From: Verrucomicrobiota bacterium
Lineage (GTDB): Bacteria > Verrucomicrobiota > Verrucomicrobiia > Opitutales > UBA953
Length of the DNA stretch: 11,717 nucleotides
Direction of reading: 5' to 3'
NCBI GenBank assembly: GCA_005798925.1
Contig: SYID01000034.1
Span: forward strand, 1-11,717
Part shown: positions 6,031 to 11,717 of the stretch, piece after piece
Layout: every line of letters starts with the position of its first letter
Numbering within the stretch: position 1 is the first letter of the stretch
Notes under the pieces: generated by a model
Told to the model about the DNA's origin: nothing
Seen by the model: only the letters and a program-made list of their open reading frames with translations
The model's database searches: none
Made by a program: the position numbers and the translations under genes

Positions 6031-8097
6031 CTACTTGGCGGGCAGCCACTGCGCGGCGTCGACGATCACGTGGCCGTCGGTACCGGCGTTGGAGATCTCG
6101 ACCCAGCCGGCCTGGCCGGCGCTGAATTCGAAGGTGCCGACGACGTGGAAGAGGCCGTCGACGGCGGGCTTGAGCTTCTGGTTCACGAGGACCTTGGTCT
6201 CGCCCTTGGCGTGACGGATCGTCACCGGGACGTTGGTGGCGCGGTTGCCGTTCATGCTGTAGGAGATCGCGACGCGGTAGGAGCCGGCGGCGGGGAGGGT
6301 GGGGACGTAGCGGGCCGTCATCGCGCCTTTCTCGGCGTTGCCGTCATGCCGATAACCGTCGCCGACATAGCGTGGGCTGGTGTGGCCCATCGAGTCGAAG
6401 CCCTTGAGCGCGGCGGCGGTGTCATCCACCACGACGCCCGGGAGCTTCGCCTTGTCGACGCCATGGGCGCCGCCAGATGCGGCGGCTGGGACGAAGTCGA
6501 GGACCTGGCCGGCGGCGAGGAGGCGTTCCTTGAGCTCGCCGTAGTCGACGGCCTGTACGGTGGTGCCGCGCTCGATGGCGAGGCCGGCGGCGGTGGCGGC
6601 GGACTGGCCCATCACCATGAAGACCGGCTCCATGCGGATCGAGCCGTACGCGATGTGGCTCGCGCTGAGGCAGACGGGCACGAGGAGGTTGGTGCATTCC
6701 GAGGCCTTCGGACGGATGCTGCGGTAACTGACGGGGTACGGCTTGCTGCCGACCTGGACGTCGCCTTCGTTGCGCACGAAGCCCTCCTTGGTCACGAACC
6801 GCTGGATGTGGTGCGAGTCCATGTTGTAGGCGCCCATGCCGACGGAGTCGTCGATGACCTCCGTCCGGCGACAGTTCTTCTCGGACATCACGTAGTCGGA
6901 GACCATGCGGCGGGCTTCGCGGACGTAGAGCTGGCGGGGCCAGTTGCCGTTGTCCTTGAACTCATCCTTCGCGAGGCCGAGCTTCTGGAAGGCGAGGCGC
7001 ATCTTTTCCGGCACGCGCGGGTGGTGAGCGTAGGTCCACATCAGGCCCTTCTGCCAGTCTTCGTGGGCCTGCCAGATCTTGGCGCGGGTGGCGTAGTCGG
7101 CCTCGGCGTAATCCCAGTTCTGGCCGATGAAGTCGGTGCTGATGGCGAAGTTGTTGTTCGTGTCCGTCTTCCGGTTCGGCATCGGCGTGGGGGCCCAGGA
7201 GTTGCGGTCTTCGCCGGCCTCGACGTTGCGGAGCGCGAGCTCATACCAGCGCTCGACGTAGTTCGCGGGCTTCTCCCAGTCGCGGCGGTTCTCCGGGACG
7301 TCCGTCGTGCACATGCGGAAGTTATAGGCCTGCACCTTGCGGTCGCCGGAGCCGTCGGGTCCGGGGGTCTCTTTTTCGATGCCAGGCAGGAGGCCGCTCG
7401 AAGGGTCGCCTTTCTTCACGTAAGGGTCGACCTGGACCTTGAACTGGTGGGAGCGCGCATGGCCGACCTGCACGCCGTTGAGCGTCTCGCCGTAGGTGGC
7501 GTTGGCTTCGCGGCCGACGTGGTAGCTGACGCCCGCCTTGGCCATCAGGTCGCCTTCGTAGGTCGCGTCGATGAACATCTTGCCCGTGAACTCGCGGCCG
7601 CTCTCCATGACGATCTTCACGATGCGCGTGCCGTCCTTGACCACGCCCTTCTTCAGGTCGAGGCGTTCGCCGAAGACGACGGTCACCTTGTCGCCGGCGG
7701 CCTTCAGCATCCGGTCATAGGTAGCCGAAGCCACGTGCGGCTCGAAGGTCCACATCGTGCCTTCGTCGGCGGCGTTGCCGTGGGGACGGCGCGAGAAATA
7801 GTCGGCCCGGGTCTGGTGGACCCACTTCGAGGGATCGGCGTAATGCGTGCCGATGCCCGTGTAGAATTCCCGGGAGAGGCCGCCGATGGCCTTCTTGTTG
7901 CCGATGTCCGTGGCGCCGAGGCCGCCGGTCGTCAGGCCGCCGAGGAACTGCGTGGGCTCGATGAGGACGGCCGTCCGACCTTCGCGGGCCGCCTGGATGG
8001 CCGCGGTGATGCCGCCCGAGGTGCCGCCGTAGATGACGATGTCCTGGGCGGGGAGGGCGGCGGCGAGGCCGAGCAGGGCGAGCAGCAGGGAGCGCAT
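6031..8097 (-). CDS. Secreted FAD-dependent oxidoreductase (FAD_oxidored family) with golvesin-like C-terminal domain
   Basis: This 688-residue protein has a signal peptide (1-18, ending LPAQ) followed at once by a Rossmann dinucleotide-binding start: IVIYGGTSGGITAA with the glycine loop at 24-29 and an acidic Glu47 at the end of the second strand. GGLTTGGLGATD (53-64), MFIDATYEGDL (174-184) and PVFMVMGQSAATAAGLA (491-507) are typical of the FAD_oxidored (PF12831) group found in Planctomycetota and Verrucomicrobiota polysaccharide loci. From about 555 to 685 a separate beta-rich domain (VVDDTAA, GYRHDGN, YRVAISYS, GWVEISN, VIVDAAQWLP) matches golvesin or xanthan-lyase-type C-terminal modules, thought to bind carbohydrate. 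The reaction is unknown; oxidation of a sugar or an oligosaccharide end is an inference. A cofactor-loaded enzyme outside the cytoplasm needs either FAD loading after export or folded export; the N-terminus shows no twin-arginine motif. Confidence 0.9.
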   Translation of the reverse strand: MRSLLLALLGLAAALPAQDIVIYGGTSGGITAAIQAAREGRTAVLIEPTQFLGGLTTGGLGATDIGNKKAIGGLSREFYTGIGTHYADPSKWVHQTRADYFSRRPHGNAADEGTMWTFEPHVASATYDRMLKAAGDKVTVVFGERLDLKKGVVKDGTRIVKIVMESGREFTGKMFIDATYEGDLMAKAGVSYHVGREANATYGETLNGVQVGHARSHQFKVQVDPYVKKGDPSSGLLPGIEKETPGPDGSGDRKVQAYNFRMCTTDVPENRRDWEKPANYVERWYELALRNVEAGEDRNSWAPTPMPNRKTDTNNNFAISTDFIGQNWDYAEADYATRAKIWQAHEDWQKGLMWTYAHHPRVPEKMRLAFQKLGLAKDEFKDNGNWPRQLYVREARRMVSDYVMSEKNCRRTEVIDDSVGMGAYNMDSHHIQRFVTKEGFVRNEGDVQVGSKPYPVSYRSIRPKASECTNLLVPVCLSASHIAYGSIRMEPVFMVMGQSAATAAGLAIERGTTVQAVDYGELKERLLAAGQVLDFVPAAASGGAHGVDKAKLPGVVVDDTAAALKGFDSMGHTSPRYVGDGYRHDGNAEKGAMTARYVPTLPAAGSYRVAISYSMNGNRATNVPVTIRHAKGETKVLVNQKLKPAVDGLFHVVGTFEFSAGQAGWVEISNAGTDGHVIVDAAQWLPAK

Positions 8098-8105
8098 GGG
8101 GGTTG

Positions 8106-8119
8106 GGCTGATGTCAGCC
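8106..8119. repeat. Short perfect inverted repeat upstream of the FAD oxidoreductase gene
   Basis: GGCTGA, two bases, TCAGCC reads the same on both strands and lies 8 to 22 bases before the ATG at 8097, in the 50-bp gap after the DUF1552 gene. It is short enough to be chance. No T tract follows it, so it is not an intrinsic terminator. Confidence 0.3.
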
Positions 8120-8147
8120 GAATCCCATGTGTCTGCAATCCCGTTCC

Positions 8148-9386
8148 TCAGGACCGCAAGCCGCGCAGGGTGCCCGTACCCGTCGCGAACCGGTCAGTCT
8201 CGACGCCGAGGTCCTGGAGCATGCTGCCGAAGAGGTTTGCGAGCGGCGTGTTATTCGTCCGGTCGAAGGCCAGGTGTCCGCCGTGACGGAAGCCGCCGCC
8301 GGCCAGGATGATCGGCAGGTTCTGGTTGCTGTGCGAGTTGGCGTTGCCGAGGCAGCTGCCGTAGAGCACCTGCGTCCTGTCGAGCAGGCTGCCGCCGGTC
8401 TCGCGGGTCTCGCCGAGGGCGGCGAGCAGTTCGCCGAAGACCTTGAGCTGCGCTTCCTCGATGCGACGGAGCTCGGCGATCTTGTCGGGCTCATTGCCGT
8501 GGTGGGTCAGTCCGTGCGTCTCGTTCTTCACGCCGGGCACGTGCGGGACCACGGAGAAGGTGCTGAGGGTGAGGGTGACGACACGGGTGCTGTCCGTCTG
8601 GAGAGCCAGGCGGACGAGGTCGAACATCAGGCGGGAGCGCGCGACGACTTCGTTGGCGTCAGCGATGTCCTTCGGCATCGGGTAATCGACCTTCGGCTTG
8701 GGCCGGTGCTCCCAGGCGATGCTGCGTTGTAGGCGGCCTTCGAGTTCGCGGACGCTCTGGAAGTATTGGTCCAGGCGGGCCCGATCCTGAGGGTCGGAGC
8801 TCTTTTCCAGTCGCCTGGCTTTGTCGAGGATGAGGTCGAGCACGCTGCCGCCGGCCTGGATGCGACGCATCGTGGCGGCCTTCTCCTCGGGCGTGCCGGC
8901 GACGAAGAGTTTCCGGTAGAGCCGTTCGGCGCTGGTCTCCGCGGGCAGGATCACGCCGGAGCGGGACACGGCGATGGAGTCGGCGTAATGTTCGCCCTTG
9001 CGGACCGATACGGCGAGCGATCCGAAGCGGGTGTCTTCGCCGATCTTCTCCGCGACGAACTGGTCGAGCGACTGGGTGTTGCGGAAAGTGGGCTGGCCCG
9101 GGTGCGGTGCGGCCGTGAGGAAGCACTGGCCGGCATGATGGTTGCCGTCCACTCCGGGATGGGAGAGGCCGGCGAAGGAAGTGAAGCGAGAGCGGTGCGC
9201 GGCGAGCAGGTCGAGGTAGGGACTGGAGGTGGCGCCGTCCGCGGGGAAGAAATACTGCGGCATCATCCCCAGCGGGACGTGGATGGCGACCATCCGCTTG
9301 GGCGGGGTCTTCTCAGCGGCCTTGGCCAACGCCGGCAGCGCCAAGCAGGCGCCGGCGGCGAGGAGGAAGTCACGTCGGTTCATCAT
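8148..9386 (-). CDS. DUF1552 family protein, Tat-exported
   Basis: This 412-residue DUF1552 (PF07586) protein starts at one of two consecutive ATGs (9386 or 9383). The N-terminus MMNRRDFLLAAGACLALPALAKA is a twin-arginine signal (RRDFL at 4-8), so it should be exported folded. Conserved landmarks are GLSHPGVDGNHHAG (73-86), a Ser/Gly run at 344-350 after QVLYGS, SHSNQNLPIILAGGG (351-365) and GFRHGGHL (365-372). The many His residues in these loops (His76, 83, 84, 295, 296, 352, 368, 371) are candidate metal ligands. No biochemical function is established for the family; its similarity in layout to the alkaline-phosphatase-like DUF1501 proteins is an impression from the sequence. DUF1552 genes usually sit directly beside DUF1592 genes; here a lyase-like gene lies between them. 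It starts 6 bp after the stop of that gene. Confidence 0.93.
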   Translation of the reverse strand: MMNRRDFLLAAGACLALPALAKAAEKTPPKRMVAIHVPLGMMPQYFFPADGATSSPYLDLLAAHRSRFTSFAGLSHPGVDGNHHAGQCFLTAAPHPGQPTFRNTQSLDQFVAEKIGEDTRFGSLAVSVRKGEHYADSIAVSRSGVILPAETSAERLYRKLFVAGTPEEKAATMRRIQAGGSVLDLILDKARRLEKSSDPQDRARLDQYFQSVRELEGRLQRSIAWEHRPKPKVDYPMPKDIADANEVVARSRLMFDLVRLALQTDSTRVVTLTLSTFSVVPHVPGVKNETHGLTHHGNEPDKIAELRRIEEAQLKVFGELLAALGETRETGGSLLDRTQVLYGSCLGNANSHSNQNLPIILAGGGFRHGGHLAFDRTNNTPLANLFGSMLQDLGVETDRFATGTGTLRGLRS

Positions 9387-9392
9387 AAGGGT

Positions 9393-10166
9393 TTATTCGA
9401 GGCGGAGGTCGCCGAATTCGGCATGGCAGGGGCGTGCCGGCGCCCAGGAGAGATCGCTGCCACCGTGGAAGGTCTCGAAGAGGAGCTTGTCGGCTCTCAG
9501 GGTAGCCGCCTTCCGCCAGACCATCGTCTGCACGGTGACTTCGGCCGACGTATTATCGTAAGAGACTTTGAGTTCAAGCAGGCCGTCGGCGCGGTCGGGA
9601 TGGTTAAGGCGCACGCGCAGGCGGATATTGACGTCCTGATCGCGCGGGAGCTGGAAGGTCTTGGGCAGGCTGAAACTGTCGCCGTAATCCTTGGTCTGGC
9701 CGGCATGGTAGGCGTAGGCCTCCATGCGTCCGTCGGCTCGCCACATCGGTCGCACGGAGAAACCGTTGATGCCGTCGGCGCGTCTGCCGCCGGTCGTCTT
9801 CCCCGGGCCGCCACCGAGGCCGGGGAGCTTGCCGCCCCGGCGCCAGTCGAAGTCAGCGGAGAAGCGGACCACGTAAGAGAGGACGACATCGTCGCGCCCT
9901 TCGAAGGACTGATTCCAAGCCGCGCCACCTTCGGACGGACCGATGTGGCCGGGGGCGTAATCCACCCGCCAGCGATTACCTGCGGGACGTGATACCACGC
10001 TGAGGCGGCCTTCGCTGACGCCATTTTCCCAAGGACAACCGGGCCAGTCGGCACGCCAGGCCTTGGCGTCGTAAGGGCCTGGTGCGCCAGCCGGTGCGCG
10101 GGGAATCGCCGCCCAAACTGAAGCAGCGCAGAGGAGCAGGAGGCCGGCGAACGAATGCTTCGGCAT
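9393..10166 (-). CDS. Secreted polysaccharide lyase family 14-like domain protein
   Basis: This 257-residue protein starts at the ATG at 10166, 4 bp past the stop of the DUF1592 gene. A longer in-frame start at 10214 overlaps that gene and hides the signal peptide, while this start gives MPKHSFAGLLLLCAASVWAA. The body has features of the PL14/PL20 jelly-roll lyases: RFSADFDWRRGGKLPGLGGG (101-120), GFSVRPMWRADGRMEAYAYH (135-154), a long strand INIRLRVRL-like segment (180-187), and FETFHGGSDLSWAP (230-243). Known members cleave alginate or glucuronan, or belong to larger uncharacterised groups. The catalytic residues of this branch cannot be named with certainty; His154, Tyr151, Tyr153 and Lys113 lie in the conserved blocks. 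The substrate would thus be a uronate-containing polysaccharide if the lyase activity is kept. A non-catalytic glycan-binding role is possible. Confidence 0.72.
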   Translation of the reverse strand: MPKHSFAGLLLLCAASVWAAIPRAPAGAPGPYDAKAWRADWPGCPWENGVSEGRLSVVSRPAGNRWRVDYAPGHIGPSEGGAAWNQSFEGRDDVVLSYVVRFSADFDWRRGGKLPGLGGGPGKTTGGRRADGINGFSVRPMWRADGRMEAYAYHAGQTKDYGDSFSLPKTFQLPRDQDVNIRLRVRLNHPDRADGLLELKVSYDNTSAEVTVQTMVWRKAATLRADKLLFETFHGGSDLSWAPARPCHAEFGDLRLE

Positions 10167-10170
10167 GGGG

Positions 10171-11717
10171 CTAGCGCTGAGGGGGAAGGAAGAGGCGGCT
10201 ACGCGCAAGCCCATGGATGAGGGCGCGCAGGCGATAGCCTTCGCCGCGGGTTTCTTCGACGATGCGCCGGATCTCCGCGCGGTCGGCGTAGGAGACTTCC
10301 GCGCCGGTGGCGTAGCGCGTCAGGTGGGCGACGAAGGCCCGGGCGAGGCGGGCGTCGTCGGCGGCGAGGCGGACGGCAAGCTCGCCGGGTCCGTTGAATG
10401 ACCGTCCGTCGCGGAGTTCGCCGGAGGCGTCGACCTGCGGACCGAGCTTGTACTCGACGCACCAGGGCACTCGCCCTTTCTCCGCGGGGGTGTCGCCTTG
10501 GCCGTTGGAGCGATAACGGGAGCGGAGGCCGCCGATCGGGTCGAAGGCCTCGAGCGCGAAGCCGGGCGGATCGATCTTGGCATGGCAGGCCGCGCAGTTG
10601 GGGTCGGCGCGATGCTTGGCGAGCTGCTCGCGGACCGTGGTGGTGCCACGGGTGTCCGGGTCGACCGCGGAGATGCCGGGCGGGGGCGTCGGCGCCGGGT
10701 CGTCGAGCAGGCGGTCGGAGACCCAGACGCCGCGTTTGACGGGCGAGGTGGTCGTGCCGTTGGCGGTGAGCTTATGGATGGCCGCCTGGCCGAGGAGTCC
10801 GCCGCGGAGATGTCCGGGAGGCAGTGCGACCTTGCGGCGTTCGACACCGGTGACCCCGCTGATGCCGTAATGTTCGGCGAGACGTTGCGTGAGCATCGCG
10901 AAGTCCGGCTGCAGAAGCGATCGCGCCGGGAGGTCTTCTTTGAGCAGTTCGGTCAGGAATGCGGCGGGTTCACCGGCGACGCCTTCGCCGAGCAGGAAGC
11001 CGTATTCCGGATAGAGCAGCGGGTCAGGATTGGTCTCGTCGAGCCGGCTCAGGTCGAGCCACTGGCGCGTGAAGTCGCTGACGAAGCGCTCGGCGCGCGG
11101 GTCGGCCAACAGGCGGTCGACCTGGTCGCGGAGGATTTCCGGTCGGCGCAGGGAGCCGTCGCGGGCGGCGGCGAGCAGGGGGGCGTCCGGCGGGCCGTTC
11201 CAGAGCCAGTAGGAGAGCCGCGAGGCCAAGGTGAACTCGGCGAGGTCCGGGGCGGCGTCGCCGGCGAGGAAGAGGAATTCCGGCGAGGTCAGTGCGGCCA
11301 CATAGACCCGGCGCATGGCGTCTTCGAAGCAGTCCCTCGCTGTCAGACGTCGGCGCAGGAGTTCCAGGTAGGGCTCGATCTCCGCGGCGGCTACGTCGCG
11401 ACGGAAGGCGCGCGGCAGGAAGTCGGCGAGCAGGTGGCGTGCGTCCTCGGTCGGGTCGGCCGACTGCACCGTCTCGAGCTTGGGTGTACGTTCCGCTGGT
11501 GTGAGGTCGAAATACATGCTCGGCAGGTAGCCGCCTTGGCTCCGGATCTTTTCGCGACGCGGGGGCAGGGCGTCGCCTCCGGTCCAAGGCTTGATCGGCA
11601 GCGAGCCGAAGAGCCGGCTATGGCTGACGGGCGGCCAGACCGGGTGGAGCGGGCCTTCGATCTCGAACCAGTCAAGCGCTACCCCCGGGCCGACATGCTT
11701 GGCGGCGCGGCCGGCGA
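10171..11717 (-). CDS. DUF1592/DUF1588/DUF1585 Planctomycete-type cytochrome protein, N-terminus cut by window edge
   Basis: The last 514 residues are visible, and the frame is open to the right edge, so the internal ATG at 11517 is not the start. Numbering from the edge, the segment opens with WFEIEGPLHPVWPP (16-29) and SRLFGSLP (33-40), a conserved strand pair preceding DUF1595 (about 90-155, with FLPRAFRR). DUF1592 follows (about 158-285, SRLSYWLWNGPPDAPL and FTRQWLDLSRLD). DUF1588/PSCyt3 (about 305-405) carries the haem motif CAACH at 374-378 (bases 10596-10582) followed by KIDPPGFALEAFDPIG. DUF1585 closes the protein (about 425-510, ending LIHGLARSRLFL). Relatives begin with a signal peptide, a second cytochrome domain and DUF1587, which would be outside the window. 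The family is a predicted exported haem protein of unknown reaction, regularly paired with DUF1552. It is the most upstream gene of the visible operon. Confidence 0.93.
   Translation of the reverse strand, partial: AGRAAKHVGPGVALDWFEIEGPLHPVWPPVSHSRLFGSLPIKPWTGGDALPPRREKIRSQGGYLPSMYFDLTPAERTPKLETVQSADPTEDARHLLADFLPRAFRRDVAAAEIEPYLELLRRRLTARDCFEDAMRRVYVAALTSPEFLFLAGDAAPDLAEFTLASRLSYWLWNGPPDAPLLAAARDGSLRRPEILRDQVDRLLADPRAERFVSDFTRQWLDLSRLDETNPDPLLYPEYGFLLGEGVAGEPAAFLTELLKEDLPARSLLQPDFAMLTQRLAEHYGISGVTGVERRKVALPPGHLRGGLLGQAAIHKLTANGTTTSPVKRGVWVSDRLLDDPAPTPPPGISAVDPDTRGTTTVREQLAKHRADPNCAACHAKIDPPGFALEAFDPIGGLRSRYRSNGQGDTPAEKGRVPWCVEYKLGPQVDASGELRDGRSFNGPGELAVRLAADDARLARAFVAHLTRYATGAEVSYADRAEIRRIVEETRGEGYRLRALIHGLARSRLFLPPQR

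Larger units (their letters stand above)
2120..11717 (-). other. Seven-gene co-directional operon for extracellular polysaccharide processing (5' end outside window)
   Basis: Seven minus-strand genes follow one another with gaps of 4, 6, 50, 54, 59 and 3 bp: DUF1592 cytochrome, PL14-like protein, DUF1552 protein, FAD-golvesin oxidoreductase, double DUF1566 protein, ARSB-like sulfatase, second sulfatase. No convincing intrinsic terminator or strong promoter was seen in the three gaps of 50-59 bp, so co-transcription is the simplest reading. The promoter lies beyond the right edge. All six proteins with visible N-termini carry export signals. Operon status is inferred from spacing and strand only. 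Confidence 0.7.

Noticed and set aside
4903..8286. A 1127-codon open frame on the plus strand, antisense to the DUF1566 and FAD oxidoreductase genes
   Set aside because: It is in the register where stops occur only opposite TTA, CTA and TCA codons of the real genes, which are rare at this GC content. Its translation is low-complexity (Val, Gly, Ala, Arg, Asp) with no domain, and the minus-strand genes have full conserved motifs.
10171..11517. DUF1592 gene starting at the internal ATG at 11517
   Set aside because: The frame stays open to the window edge and the upstream residues match conserved DUF1592-family sequence, so the gene begins outside the window.

Overview
The window is a GC-rich (roughly two-thirds G+C by eye) chromosomal segment, most likely from a member of the Verrucomicrobiota, possibly an Opitutales-like lineage, or from the related Planctomycetota. 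The case rests on family content. It has a Planctomycete-type cytochrome of the PSCyt1/DUF1549 kind, a DUF1592/DUF1588/DUF1585 cytochrome, a DUF1552 protein, two formylglycine sulfatases and a golvesin-tailed FAD oxidoreductase, a combination concentrated in those phyla. Seven of the eight start regions have no convincing Shine-Dalgarno sequence. Several have a run of C residues directly against the ATG instead.

Layout. On the left, a minus-strand PSCyt1/DUF1549 cytochrome (1-923) runs off the edge. It is transcribed divergently from a plus-strand secreted alpha/beta hydrolase (1057-2115) across a 133-bp intergenic region, the longest gene-free stretch in the window. The hydrolase ends 4 bp from the end of a long minus-strand gene train that fills the rest (2120-11717). 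In transcription order the train is: DUF1592-type cytochrome (5' end beyond the right edge), PL14-like polysaccharide lyase domain protein, Tat-exported DUF1552 protein, FAD-dependent oxidoreductase with a golvesin-like C-terminal domain, double DUF1566 (Lcl_C) protein, ARSB-like sulfatase, and a second sulfatase. Gaps are 4, 6, 50, 54, 59 and 3 bp, so it reads as one operon of seven genes.

How the genes may work together. Every protein whose N-terminus is visible starts with an export signal, so the locus acts in the periplasm or outside the cell. A lyase-fold protein, two sulfatases, a putative carbohydrate-binding module on an oxidoreductase, a DUF1566 pair and an esterase-like hydrolase together suggest breakdown of a sulfated, perhaps uronate-containing and acylated, polysaccharide. 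The haem proteins and the FAD enzyme add a redox component whose role in such loci is not established. No transporter, regulator, SusC/SusD pair or formylglycine-generating enzyme is in the window, so the locus or its partners must extend elsewhere. No tRNA, rRNA, mobile element or CRISPR array was seen.
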